DNA from: Leptolyngbya sp. DLM2.Bin15 | GTDB taxonomy: Bacteria > Cyanobacteriota > Cyanobacteriia > RECH01 | Length of the DNA: 55,425 bases | Reading direction: 5' to 3' | Assembly: GCA_007694125.1 (NCBI GenBank) | Contig: RECH01000196.1 | Span: 1-55,425, forward strand | Shown: positions 28,128-37,040 of the stretch, one piece after another | Numbering within the stretch: the first letter of the stretch is position 1 | Layout: every line of letters begins with the position of its first letter | Notes under the pieces: model-generated | What the model saw: the letters and a program-made list of their open reading frames with translations, nothing else | Told to the model about the DNA's origin: nothing | Database searches by the model: none | Translations under genes and position numbers: made by a program

Positions 28128-29090
28128 ATGCTTGGATTTGCCGTCATTTTGATAGGCTCGCTATGTTTGGCGGCGCAAAACGTATTACTACGGGTTATTT
28201 TCTCTGAAAGCCCCATTCTTGGGCAAGGGGTGTGGGGTGGCTTCATTCCGCCTACGGTGGGCAATTCGGTGCTGGTGCTGCAGATGCGATCGCTGCTGAT
28301 TTTGCCGGTGATGCTGATCCTCGCCCCGTGGTTTTATCCGGGTACTCAGCAGGCGTTGAGGGCCTTGGTGAAACCTGACCAGCGATCGCTTCTGTGGCGA
28401 TCGCTGGTCAGCAGCACGTTTTTGTTTCTGTCTCTCACCTTTTTGTTTATTGCCATTGCCACCATTCCCGCCGGGACAGCCACGGTGCTGTTTTTCACCC
28501 ATCCGGTGATCACTGGGCTGGTTTCATGGCGGCTATTTGGCGATCGCCCCAGTTGGGTACGGTTGACCATGACCGGTACGGTGCTCATGGGTAGCGTGCT
28601 GGTGGTGCCGATGGCGGGCGCGATCAGTCCTGATCAAATGTGGTTGGGCGTGGGTGCGGCGCTGGCAGCCTGCGTCACCTACTCGATTCAGGGCGTCCTG
28701 GCCCAGACCTGCTTCCGAACCATTCACCCCGTACCGTTTACCGTGGTGAATTTTGTGGTGATGGCGGTGCTCTCTACCCTGGGTTTGCTGCTGGTGACCA
28801 TTGACGTGCCCGCCGAGGCCTGGGGCGTCCTGTGGGGCATTAGCGCCCTGGCTTCGGCCCTGACCCTAGCGGGGCAGTTGCTCTATAACGTCGGTATTCA
28901 CCTGGTGAGTGCGGCCCTGATGTCGATTGTGGCGGTGAGTAATCCCGTATCTACCACCCTGATGGCCTGGATCTTTTTGCAAGAAACCCTCACCCTGCGC
29001 CAAGGCGTGGGCGTGGGCATTGTGGTCTTAAGTATTGCCATTTTGGGCTACGAAAAAGCCCAGCAGTCCCAGGTCCGTCCGAAGGTCTAG
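28128..29090 (+). CDS. DMT-superfamily (EamA) transporter
   Basis: 320 residues with about ten hydrophobic helices arranged as two EamA repeats (about 1-150 and 165-310). The second repeat ends in the typical SVVAVSNPV-type / WIFLQETLTLRQGVGVGIVV pattern with a conserved Glu after helix 9. EamA proteins export or import amino acids, nucleobases and other small metabolites; the substrate cannot be read. The gene ends tail to tail with pyrE, and the two stop codons share the tetranucleotide CTAG. Confidence 0.9.
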   Translation: MLGFAVILIGSLCLAAQNVLLRVIFSESPILGQGVWGGFIPPTVGNSVLVLQMRSLLILPVMLILAPWFYPGTQQALRALVKPDQRSLLWRSLVSSTFLFLSLTFLFIAIATIPAGTATVLFFTHPVITGLVSWRLFGDRPSWVRLTMTGTVLMGSVLVVPMAGAISPDQMWLGVGAALAACVTYSIQGVLAQTCFRTIHPVPFTVVNFVVMAVLSTLGLLLVTIDVPAEAWGVLWGISALASALTLAGQLLYNVGIHLVSAALMSIVAVSNPVSTTLMAWIFLQETLTLRQGVGVGIVVLSIAILGYEKAQQSQVRPKV

Positions 29091-29659
29091 GAGGACAGGG
29101 GCAGCCCAGCCTGGCACAGCGGACATTGATCCGGGGCGATCGCGTCCATTCCCTCTAGGGGCATGAGAACATCTACGGGACAGCCCAGATTGACCTCAAA
29201 CAGCCCCTTGGTGACTAAAATGCCGACGCCTACCGGTTCAGCACCTGCCTGCCGCACAATCTCCAGCAGTTGCTTAGCGGTGCCGCCGGTGGTGGTGATG
29301 TCGTCTACAACCAAGACGCGATCGCCCGGGCTGAGCTGAAAACCATCAATCAGGTGATAGCGGTGCTGGGTTTGCCGGGCGATGACCACCGGTACCCCCA
29401 AGCGCTTGGCTACCTCAAAGGCTAAGATACTGCCGGCCTCATTGGCTCCCAGAACCCAATCTAGGGGGCGATCGCTAAACCGCTGGGCCAGGGCATCGAA
29501 CACAAACTGCACCTGGTCTGGCTGCTGGAATAGCTTAATGCAGCGAAAAAAACGGCGGGCATGGAGCCCACTGGCAAGGCGAAAATGCCCTGTTTGTAGT
29601 GCTCCAGTTTGTTCTATCAACTGCTCTAGTTGCGCCCTAAATTCTGGGGTCATCAGCAT
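29087..29659 (-). CDS. pyrE: Orotate phosphoribosyltransferase (Thermus-like PyrE subfamily)
   Basis: 190 residues. It converts orotate and PRPP to OMP in pyrimidine synthesis. The N-terminal GALQTGHFRLASGLHA matches the family substrate motif. The PRPP-binding loop is VLVVDDITTTGGTAKQ. The C-terminal CPLCQAGLPL, a CxxC pair, is typical of the Thermus-type PyrE branch also found in cyanobacteria. A related phosphoribosyltransferase with another base is the main alternative. It is a single gene; the last bases overlap the DMT gene stop. Confidence 0.88.
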   Translation of the reverse strand: MLMTPEFRAQLEQLIEQTGALQTGHFRLASGLHARRFFRCIKLFQQPDQVQFVFDALAQRFSDRPLDWVLGANEAGSILAFEVAKRLGVPVVIARQTQHRYHLIDGFQLSPGDRVLVVDDITTTGGTAKQLLEIVRQAGAEPVGVGILVTKGLFEVNLGCPVDVLMPLEGMDAIAPDQCPLCQAGLPLSS

Positions 29660-29929
29660 CTCCTAGCTATAAATGTATCAAGGATGACGAGAGCGGCACA
29701 TGCGGAGACATGCAGGCCAGCACCGCTCAACACCATACCCTAAGACCCATTTAGGGCCAACCTGCTTGCTGCACTAGTTTGAGAAACCCTCAGACAAAGG
29801 TAATGCTGAATACAATTCCATCCGCCATTCAAACCCAAGATATGGGGTATAGTTTTGCCCGGCAGTCACGATTATGTAGCCTGGGCACTGAAGCAAATCA
29901 TTGTACGAACAGGTGAGCGATTAATTCCT

Positions 29930-31066
29930 ATGAAATTGAGCAAACTTCGGCTTCGCAACTGGATGGCATCGGGTCTAGTCATTGCCGCTCTGGCAGGGGT
30001 TGCTGCCTGTCAATCGCCCACTGAAACGCCAACGGCTACAGAAGATAGCACAGACGCCACGACCGACACCGTTGCAGCGACGCCAGAATCCCTAACCACC
30101 GTTCGCTTTACCCTATCTTGGCTTCTGCAAGGTGTAGATGCACCGCTCACCCTCGCTATCGAGCGCGGCTATTTTGTTGAAGAAGGCTTGGATGTACAAA
30201 TTGAGCGGGGCTATGGCTCGGCAGATACATCGAACAAAATCGCTGCAGGTCAGTATGACATGGGCTTTGGCGACATGTACTCAATGATTGAGTTCAATGA
30301 GCGCAACCCTAACGATAAGCTAATCGTCGTAGCTGTGCCCTACAATAAAGCTCCCTTTGCCCTGATTACTACCAAGGAGAGCGGTATCGAGTCGGTGGCA
30401 GATTTGGAGGGTAAAACCCTAGGAGCACCGGCGGGAGATGCGCCGCGTCGCCTCTGGCCGGTGTTGGCGGATGAAGCTGGCATTGATCCCAATTCTGTGG
30501 AATGGGTGACCATGGAGCCCCAGCTCCGAGAGACTTTCTTGCTGCAGGGCAATGTGGATGCTATCAGTGGCTTTATTTATTCCATGATGCCATCTCTGCT
30601 TGCAGGGGGAAAAACCATGGATGACTTGAATATTTTCTATTACAAAGACAACGGACTTGATTTTTACGGCAATGTCGTTTTAGTGCGGGAAGATTTCCTT
30701 GCCGCTAATGAAGAAACGGTGCGGGCTTTCTTGCGCGCCTACATCCGTGGCATTCAAGATATGCTCGTGGATCCAGTAGCTGGCCTAGATAGTGTGGTGG
30801 CAGCGGGGGATGAACTGATGGATCGGGATGCGGAAAAGCTACGGCTACAAATTGCGCTGAACGATTTGCTGATTAACGAAGAGGTTGAGTCCCTCGGTCT
30901 GGGTGCTGTGGATCCGGCACGTTTGGAGGCCACTATCGCCCAAACGGTGAAGGGATTTGAGCTAGCGGCTACGCCTGACGTGAGCGCTGTTTTCACCGCA
31001 GACTATTTGCCACCGTTGGAGGATCGGCAACTGCCCCCTGCCGCAGAGCGCCAAACCCTAGATTAG
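29930..31066 (+). CDS. NMT1/THI5-like ABC transporter substrate-binding lipoprotein
   Basis: 378 residues from the ATG at 29930, with AGGTGAG about 13 nt upstream. The frame opens earlier (29855), but the extra residues are not signal-like. A lipoprotein signal peptide ends in GVAAC, followed by a Thr/Ser/Glu-rich tether. The mature part is a periplasmic-binding fold: TLSWLLQGVDAPLTLAIERG, YFVEEGLDVQIERGYGSADT, then KIAAGQYDMGFGD. Relatives bind pyrimidine thiamine precursors, riboflavin, nitrate-like or sulfonate ligands. No ATPase or permease gene is adjacent, so it is an orphan here. Confidence 0.87.
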   Translation: MKLSKLRLRNWMASGLVIAALAGVAACQSPTETPTATEDSTDATTDTVAATPESLTTVRFTLSWLLQGVDAPLTLAIERGYFVEEGLDVQIERGYGSADTSNKIAAGQYDMGFGDMYSMIEFNERNPNDKLIVVAVPYNKAPFALITTKESGIESVADLEGKTLGAPAGDAPRRLWPVLADEAGIDPNSVEWVTMEPQLRETFLLQGNVDAISGFIYSMMPSLLAGGKTMDDLNIFYYKDNGLDFYGNVVLVREDFLAANEETVRAFLRAYIRGIQDMLVDPVAGLDSVVAAGDELMDRDAEKLRLQIALNDLLINEEVESLGLGAVDPARLEATIAQTVKGFELAATPDVSAVFTADYLPPLEDRQLPPAAERQTLD

Positions 31067-31100
31067 CAACAAGCGGCGATCGCTCTGCCTAGGAGGCCAA

Positions 31101-32090
31101 CTACATAGCTGAAACTGGGGTATTGGATCCATCAAATTCTCCCCAAACACAGCAGCGATCGCGCCCCTCTGCTTTGGCTTGGTAGAGGGCGCGGTCGGCC
31201 CGCTCAAAAATGTCTTCAACGGCTTTGTCTTGAGGGTCGTAAGCAGCAATGCCAATGCTCACCGTGAGTGAGATTGGATCATTTTTAGTGGGAACAGAAA
31301 GTTGGCTGGATAGCATTCGCAGGCGATCGCCCACCTGTCGAGCTAAGTGAAGCGGAATTTCTGGAAGCACGATCACGAACTCTTCCCCACCGTATCGTCC
31401 AAATTGATCAACCTGACGGAGCGATCGCTGGATAGCTTGCGTGAGCTCCTTTAAAACCTCATCGCCCACCCTATGGCCGTAGGTGTCGTTGATCCGTTTG
31501 AAGTGATCAACATCCAACATCAGCAAGGTGAAGACTGATCCATAGCGCTGCGATCGCTCAAATTCCCGATTGGCAATGTCAAACAAACATCGCCGGTTGA
31601 GCACCCCAGTTAAGGAGTCGATGGTGGCCATGCGCTGAACCTCTGAAAGCACGCGCTGAAGCTGGTCGCGGGTGTGCTTCAGCTCCAGATGGGTGCGAAC
31701 GCGGGCCAGCAGTTCGGCTGAACTAAATGGCTTGGTGACATAGTCCACAGCGCCTAGTTCAAACGCCTTCAGCAAGTGATCCTGCCGGTGGCTAGCCGTC
31801 AGGAAGATAATGGGGATTTCTCGAAACTCTGGACTGGCCTTGAGCGTTCTACAGACATCTAACCCGCTCATATCAGGCATCATTAAGTCTAGAACAATCA
31901 GGTCAGGACGTGCTGCCTTCACTCGCTCCAGAGCTTGGGGCCCTGATGTAGAAAAGGTGGTGCCATAGCCCGCCTCATCTAACATCGTCCCTACAATTTT
32001 AAGATTTTGGCGGAGATCATCTACAACCAACACCAGAAAGTTCTGGGGTTGGAAGGAAGGCGCGAGGGATTCTAAATCGGGACTTTGCAT
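31101..32090 (-). CDS. Receiver-GGDEF diguanylate cyclase response regulator
   Basis: 329 residues from the ATG at 32090; an upstream GTG at 32114 is possible but less likely. The receiver has D24/D25, phosphoacceptor D68 and the TKPF lysine. A helical linker leads to a GGDEF domain with the active motif GGEEF. An RQVD (RxxD) inhibitory site lies exactly five residues before it, so product feedback is expected. It makes c-di-GMP when phosphorylated (family knowledge). It is convergent with the binding-protein gene, and its kinase is not in the window's immediate vicinity. Confidence 0.93.
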   Translation of the reverse strand: MQSPDLESLAPSFQPQNFLVLVVDDLRQNLKIVGTMLDEAGYGTTFSTSGPQALERVKAARPDLIVLDLMMPDMSGLDVCRTLKASPEFREIPIIFLTASHRQDHLLKAFELGAVDYVTKPFSSAELLARVRTHLELKHTRDQLQRVLSEVQRMATIDSLTGVLNRRCLFDIANREFERSQRYGSVFTLLMLDVDHFKRINDTYGHRVGDEVLKELTQAIQRSLRQVDQFGRYGGEEFVIVLPEIPLHLARQVGDRLRMLSSQLSVPTKNDPISLTVSIGIAAYDPQDKAVEDIFERADRALYQAKAEGRDRCCVWGEFDGSNTPVSAM

Positions 32091-32272
32091 CGTCTTAACC
32101 CAAACAGCAGGCACTGAGGCAGAACGGTAGACTATCTATTGTGCCATTTTTACAACTGCCTTGTCTTGCGCCTCTTTGCTGAATGAGCGGGAGACAGGAT
32201 CGGCCCGACTAGAGTAGAGGATGTCCTAGACTGATGTCCTAGACTATGACGAGAGAAATTTACGCTAAAGCA

Positions 32273-32620
32273 TCAAGGATCTACACTTTCCACACTGAGG
32301 GGAACCATTTCATCTGCCAGCGTCAGACCTAGCAGCATGGGTTCATGGGGAACTATGGCCTTGCCGGTGAGCCAGCAAATTTCTGATCGACGGGCGATCG
32401 CCGGGATGGTGCAGCGAAGATCACCTAGGGATCGCGGTCTTGGAGGACGATCTGCTCGCTGTTGAACATAATCCCACAAAATGTCTCGAATGAGTGCCTG
32501 ATAGCCTTGCTTATCGGCAAGCTGCTTCAGACGCTCTTTTAGATCGCGTTCAAGACGAATGCTGGTCACCTCCATGTCTGTTGTGGAGGTGCGATGTGGG
32601 ATAGGGTTCACAGAATGCAT
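32273..32620 (-). CDS. Small protein with ribbon-helix-helix-like N-terminus
   Basis: 115 residues (100 if it starts at M16, nt 32575). EVTSIRLERDLKERLKQLAD, followed by a short turn and YQALIRDILWDYVQQR, reads as a beta strand plus two helices, the CopG/Arc-type DNA-binding layout. The C-terminal ~55 residues include two Cys and TGKAIVPHEPMLLGLTLADE, which I do not recognise. A transcription regulator or toxin-antitoxin-like antitoxin is possible, but no toxin gene is adjacent. Confidence 0.65.
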   Translation of the reverse strand: MHSVNPIPHRTSTTDMEVTSIRLERDLKERLKQLADKQGYQALIRDILWDYVQQRADRPPRPRSLGDLRCTIPAIARRSEICWLTGKAIVPHEPMLLGLTLADEMVPLSVESVDP

Positions 32621-32983
32621 GAATGGACGTTACCTCACGGTGATCGAAAACTGGGTTTGTATTACAAGTGTAGTATCTTTGCGGTGGAATGCAAGTAGCT
32701 GGCTCTGGCGGGTGGGCCTCTGCCCATTGAGGTTTTGCGTCAATCTTGCTCTAGTAACGCGGGAGCGCTGGCACCCTACGAGCCTGCTTGGGCAAGATGG
32801 TCATACTGAGCAGGGTTGCTGTGGGCAGGTCAGCCCATCATCCGTCATCAACCTTGATGAATCATGCCTGCATTGTCCTACAAGCTTCCCCATCCTCAGG
32901 TCAGAGCAGGTCAGAGCAGGTCATCACCGTCAACTCAGGTCAAGGATGCTCGGCAGAGAAGGACGATGGGGGCTGGGTGCCGG
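32621..32983. other. Intergenic gap, 363 bp, with a 10-bp tandem repeat
   Basis: AGGTCAGAGC is repeated 2.6 times at 32898-32923, with another AGGTCA nearby. Three overlapping rightward ORFs here (32559-32987, 32788-33009, 32864-33067) have atypical composition and are considered chance. Confidence 0.5.
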
Positions 32984-33487
32984 TTAGGCATGAGCGATCA
33001 GGGTCGTGAGACGGGCCAAGGCAATGTGATTGATTTCTGCGATCGCCTGTTGGTACTCCTGTTCTAGGGTGTGGGTGAGGCGAGTTTCAAAGGTTTGCAA
33101 GATGCTCTCTTTGGTGTGATGCTTCACCGCGACAATGAAGGGAAAGTTGAAGCGCTCTCGATAGGCTTGGTTTAGACGCTGAAAGCGATCGTACTCTTGG
33201 GGCGTGAGGTTTTGTAGCCCAGCGCCGGCCTGCTCTTGCACCGATGCCTCAGCCATGGAAGCCCGGCTGCCCAAATCTGGATGGGCCTGAATTAACGCAA
33301 GCTGCTGGTCATGGTTCATAGACTGTACAATGGTCGCCATGCATTCATGAAGAGCGGCGCAATCACGAAAGGGGCGGTGCTGCCAAGCTTGGTGAGCGAT
33401 CGCTGGCGTATGTTCAAAAATGTCGCCTAAGACCTGGGTAAAGTCTGCTTGGGACATCGAGTTGAGCTGGTCAATCGTGTAGGACAT
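32984..33487 (-). CDS. uraD: OHCU decarboxylase (ureide pathway)
   Basis: 167 residues, the usual size. It decarboxylates 2-oxo-4-hydroxy-4-carboxy-5-ureidoimidazoline to (S)-allantoin in uric acid breakdown. Family features include NSMSQADFTQVLGDIFEHTP, HRPF, IQAHPDLGSR with the conserved His, and RFNFPFIVAVK near the end. Uricase, HIU hydrolase and allantoinase genes are not in this window, so the pathway must be completed elsewhere. It appears monocistronic. Confidence 0.92.
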   Translation of the reverse strand: MSYTIDQLNSMSQADFTQVLGDIFEHTPAIAHQAWQHRPFRDCAALHECMATIVQSMNHDQQLALIQAHPDLGSRASMAEASVQEQAGAGLQNLTPQEYDRFQRLNQAYRERFNFPFIVAVKHHTKESILQTFETRLTHTLEQEYQQAIAEINHIALARLTTLIAHA

Positions 33488-33736
33488 GGGGGGCGATCGA
33501 AGGAGATTGGGTGAACAAGATCATGCAGATGATACTCTTGCTTGAGACAATGTGGTGTTCACCGTAGGCTATGTACCAGGACATTTTAGTTCGTGACTGA
33601 GCACGATAGAACAATTCTGGGTTAAACCCATTGTCCTGACCTATGAAGGTTGATAGTACTTATGGCTTACCAAACAATAGGTGGAAACTTTTTGCCAGAA
33701 AACAGTCTCTATGATGTAATGGCTGTAATAAAAGTC

Positions 33737-33941
33737 GGCGTTGCTGAATCGTAAGATGATTTCGCTCAAGTTCGGATGGTGCTGAATCAGGGTATAAACC
33801 TCTAGCTAGGAGCCCTGAAACTCTATGCAAAATTTTGCGGAATCATCCTGCTATTCAGCAACGCTCAATTTCGAAACGCTCAATTTCGAAGGGAGTTTTA
33901 GGGCCTCGCGCGCGAAGTTCATACCCCAATTCAGCAACGCC
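33737..33941 (+). repeat. Outer copy of the dispersed repeat, split by an inner copy
   Basis: The left end is GGCGTTGCTGAATC at 33737 and the right end is AATTCAGCAACGCC ending at 33941. The left subterminal part (GATGATTTC) and right subterminal part (AAGTTCATACCCC) match the corresponding parts of the 37156-37246 copy. Between them sits the inner copy in opposite orientation. Confidence 0.65.
33774..33864 (-). repeat. Dispersed ~91-bp repeat, copy A (inverted, nested)
   Basis: About 91 bp, aligning along its length with the reverse complement of 37156-37246. Shared blocks are GTGCTGAAT, CCTCTAGCTAG, CTATGCAA and ATTCAGCAACGC. Its central palindrome is GCAAAATTTTGC, where other copies have GCAACATGTTGC: two substitutions that keep the pairing. 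Confidence 0.8.
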
Positions 33942-34197
33942 TAACCGTCAATAGTAATGTCGTAAGGTGGTGGAATGTATGGTTGAAAGGCTCATACTCT
34001 CAGACATTGGCTGTCGATTGTGTCTTGACGGTGTCCAGTATGAGTTCAACAGTAACGAAACGTAGGCATGGGCCACATTTTTTGGCTGTCCTCAGCAGTA
34101 GGAGTTCATGCCTGGGTCTTAGCATCATCGGTGCATAGTGGTGGTTTTCAAGTCTACCAACGTTGAGTGCCCCGTCGTAGCGTAGGGATGACCTTCC

Positions 34198-35712
34198 ATG
34201 ATCTTCAGTTCTCTCCAGTTTGTGTTTCTCTTTTTGCCCATCGTTCTGGGTGTATTCTTTTTGATCGGGCATCGAGGCTGGCATCAGGCTGCCTTGGCTT
34301 GGTTGGTCTTCGCATCCCTATTCTTTTATGGTGTGTGGAATCCTGCCTACCTCATCTTGATTCTATTATCCGTTGCGATCAACTACGCCTTAGGACGTCT
34401 CATCCAAGAGTCGAGAAGCAGCCGCCCTCAATCAGCATCGTATTTAACCATCGCGGGGGTGTTGCTCAATCTTGGATTATTGGGCTATTACAAGTACGCC
34501 AATTTCTTTGTGGATAACTTCAATACCCTGATGGGTACAGATGTTGTTCTAGAGACGATTATTCTACCCCTAGGCATTTCTTTTTTCACGTTTCAACAAA
34601 TGGCCTACATCATTGATGTCTCAAAAGGTCAGATTCGTGACAACAATTTTCTGCGATATTGCTTATTCGTAACTTTTTTCCCTCAGTTGATTGCGGGCCC
34701 CATTGTCCACCATGATGAAATGATGCCCCAGTTTGCTAATCGAGATATTCTCAAGCCCAGTATGCGGGCGATCGCCATTGGGCTCACCCTCTTCACCCTT
34801 GGGTTATTCAAGAAGGTGATGATTGCAGATACCATCGCAGACTATGGGAATTCTATTTTCCAGGCAGCCGCGACGGGTGAAGAGGTCAGCTTCTTTACGG
34901 CATGGTTAGGGGCGATCGCCTACACCTTTCAGCTTTACTTTGATTTCTCTGGCTATGCAGACATGTCGATTGGCATCGCCTACATGCTAAAGATTAAACT
35001 GCCGCTGAACTTTTTCTCACCCTACAAGTCGGTTGACATCATCGACTTCTGGCGGCGGTGGCATATGACCCTGTCAAGATTCCTGAAAGACTATATTTAC
35101 ATTCCTCTGGGTGGCAATCGCAAGGGAAAACTGCGGCGATACGTCAACCTATTGACTACCATGCTGCTAGGTGGACTCTGGCATGGTGCGGGTTGGACGT
35201 TCGTGATTTGGGGTGGGTTACACGGCATGTATTTGGTGATCAACCATGCTTGGCGAGGTCTGGAAAACCGGTTTGGATGGAGCGTTGGAGAGGAATCGGT
35301 GCCTAGGTGGCGATCGCTTTTGTCTATCGCCGTTACATTTATAGCTGTCACGGTGTCTTGGGTCTTATTCCGCGCTGATGATGTGTCAGCGGCTGGGGTG
35401 ATGCTTCAGGGCATGATGGGAGGTCAGGGATTTGCTTGGGTCACATCGAGTTCATTTCTGGATATGCATTGGGCAACAACCTCTGTCCTCATAGCTGCCA
35501 TCGGGTTAGCATTCTTCTGTCCCAATGCCTATGAACTCCTAGAGCGGTATCGTCCAGCCCTAGAAACCTACCGAGTATCAGCGTTTTCAAAAGCTAAGAT
35601 GTGGTTGCACTGGATGCCATCCCAGGCCTGGTCGATCATTATGGGGCTGATGTTTGGTATGTCCATCTTGGGCATGTCGAGAGTGAGTGAATTTCTCTAC
35701 TTCCAGTTCTAA
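34198..35712 (+). CDS. MBOAT family O-acyltransferase (AlgI-like)
   Basis: 504 residues with about ten transmembrane helices. MBOAT landmarks are LPLGISFFTFQQMAYIIDV, FPQLIAGPIVHHDEM, YFDFSGYADMSIG, DFWRRWHMTLSRFLKDYIYI and the invariant His in GGLWHGAGWTFVIWG. The family moves an acyl group, usually acetyl, across the cytoplasmic membrane for O-acylation of a surface polysaccharide. It lies 11 bp upstream of an SGNH-like membrane-anchored gene, the standard two-protein arrangement for polysaccharide O-acetylation. Confidence 0.93.
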   Translation: MIFSSLQFVFLFLPIVLGVFFLIGHRGWHQAALAWLVFASLFFYGVWNPAYLILILLSVAINYALGRLIQESRSSRPQSASYLTIAGVLLNLGLLGYYKYANFFVDNFNTLMGTDVVLETIILPLGISFFTFQQMAYIIDVSKGQIRDNNFLRYCLFVTFFPQLIAGPIVHHDEMMPQFANRDILKPSMRAIAIGLTLFTLGLFKKVMIADTIADYGNSIFQAAATGEEVSFFTAWLGAIAYTFQLYFDFSGYADMSIGIAYMLKIKLPLNFFSPYKSVDIIDFWRRWHMTLSRFLKDYIYIPLGGNRKGKLRRYVNLLTTMLLGGLWHGAGWTFVIWGGLHGMYLVINHAWRGLENRFGWSVGEESVPRWRSLLSIAVTFIAVTVSWVLFRADDVSAAGVMLQGMMGGQGFAWVTSSSFLDMHWATTSVLIAAIGLAFFCPNAYELLERYRPALETYRVSAFSKAKMWLHWMPSQAWSIIMGLMFGMSILGMSRVSEFLYFQF

Positions 35713-35723
35713 GGCACAGGTCT

Positions 35724-37040
35724 ATGAAACTATCAAACTCTGCTTATATTCGCAACTTTTTGTTGTCTACCCTAATTTTTGTTGGAGTAGTAGCCAGCTT
35801 TAATTTCATAGTTGACCCCTATGGATTGTTTCGAGTCGTGGATATTGAGGGCTTCAATAGGCTGAAGCCAGAATTCAACCGTAACCTGATTCATAGTAAG
35901 ACTGCAGCTGTTCGATATGTAAAGCCAGAGTCTATTATTTTGGGGACATCTAGGGCTAATCAAGGCTACGATCCCGACCATCCTGGCTGGGATGATGAAT
36001 CTCCTGCTTCTCGGTTTAATCTAGGGACACCCGCTGCTAACATCTATCGTATGCATCGTCTGGTTCAACATTCTCAGTCAGTTCAACCCCTAAAACAGAT
36101 TATATTAGCCTTAGATTTTCTGAGTTTTAACGCTGCTAGAGGGAATGATGGTGGCATTGATAATTATGTCAATGTTTCTTCGCAAGGCCAGCCCCAACCC
36201 TTAGCACAGCTCCATGGTCTCATCCCTGCTTTTATCTCATTCGATGCCATAGCATCTAGTTTTAAGACGATTCAAGATCAGGATTTAAACCAAACGTCGG
36301 TTACTTACTTACCCAATGGATTTCATTATAAGGTAGGACGTGGAACTCAGCGACGCGTACACTATCTCAACAACTGCGCTCGCTTCGTGCGCTCGGTGTA
36401 TTTTCCGCCGCCTCAACGGCGCTATAGTTTTTATGATGAATCATCCGATCGATCTAGCTTCCGATATTTTCAGAAGTTAGTTGCAAAATCCTATAGAGAT
36501 GGCATTGACTTAAAAATTGCCCTGAATCCTCCCCATGCTTACATGATGGAAGTGATTGCTAAGTCAAACCTATGGGATAAGTTTGAGACCTGGAAACGCA
36601 CCTTAGTCGAGATTAATGAGGAAACAGCAGCCCGATTTGAGACTGATCCTTATCCCATCTGGGACTTTAGTGGTTACAACTCGGTTACGACTCAATTTAT
36701 TCCGGAGGAACGCACCCCAGACACTGATGAGTTTTTCTACTTCGAGTCTTCTCACTTTAAGCCCCTGACGGGAGATCTAATCTTAGATAGATTGTTGGAC
36801 TATCACGATCCCCAGCGCATCATTCCCGATGATTTTGGGGTGCGCCTCACGTCAGCATCGATTGAGCCGCATCTTGCCCAAATCCGTGTCGATCAGGCAG
36901 CGTATCGTCAAACGCATGCTGAGGAAATCCAGGATGTTGAGGAAGCCATTCGAGGGCCTCTGAATCGAGTCCGACGGGCCGGAAACCATGAGCTTGCAGA
37001 AGCTGATCTGAGAGAGGATGATAGCCCAATGGAAGACTAA
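35724..37040 (+). CDS. Membrane-anchored SGNH-like partner of the MBOAT protein
   Basis: 438 residues. An N-terminal transmembrane anchor (about 12-30) is followed by NFIVDPYGLF. SIILGTSRANQGYDP resembles the block I nucleophile region of SGNH-like acyl-transfer proteins. FYFESSHFKPLTGD near residue 345 supplies an S/E-x-H-type block V. The acidic C-terminal tail (about 390-438) is poorly structured. Partners of AlgI-like MBOATs (AlgJ/AlgX-like) carry out the final O-acetyl transfer in the periplasm. The pairing here is by position and motif, not by full family match. Codon use looks more AT-rich than in its neighbours. Confidence 0.75.
   Translation: MKLSNSAYIRNFLLSTLIFVGVVASFNFIVDPYGLFRVVDIEGFNRLKPEFNRNLIHSKTAAVRYVKPESIILGTSRANQGYDPDHPGWDDESPASRFNLGTPAANIYRMHRLVQHSQSVQPLKQIILALDFLSFNAARGNDGGIDNYVNVSSQGQPQPLAQLHGLIPAFISFDAIASSFKTIQDQDLNQTSVTYLPNGFHYKVGRGTQRRVHYLNNCARFVRSVYFPPPQRRYSFYDESSDRSSFRYFQKLVAKSYRDGIDLKIALNPPHAYMMEVIAKSNLWDKFETWKRTLVEINEETAARFETDPYPIWDFSGYNSVTTQFIPEERTPDTDEFFYFESSHFKPLTGDLILDRLLDYHDPQRIIPDDFGVRLTSASIEPHLAQIRVDQAAYRQTHAEEIQDVEEAIRGPLNRVRRAGNHELAEADLREDDSPMED

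Larger units (their letters stand above)
33488..34197. other. Intergenic gap, 710 bp, occupied by nested dispersed repeats
   Basis: No gene. 33737-33941 holds a copy of the dispersed repeat interrupted by a second, inverted copy (33774-33864), plus a 15-bp tandem duplication, ACGCTCAATTTCGAA, at 33861-33875 and 33876-33890. A short leftward ORF (34000-34284) overlaps the MBOAT gene and is rejected. Confidence 0.65.

Noticed and set aside
32559-33067. Three rightward ORFs of 67-142 residues
   Set aside because: They overlap antisense parts of the ribbon-helix-helix-like gene and uraD and a tandem repeat. Their translations are Ser/Arg/Cys-rich, as expected for shadow frames.
33737-33941. Interpreting the clustered repeats as a CRISPR array
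   Set aside because: Copies are in opposite orientations, nested, of about 91 bp and without regular unique spacers. No cas gene is present.
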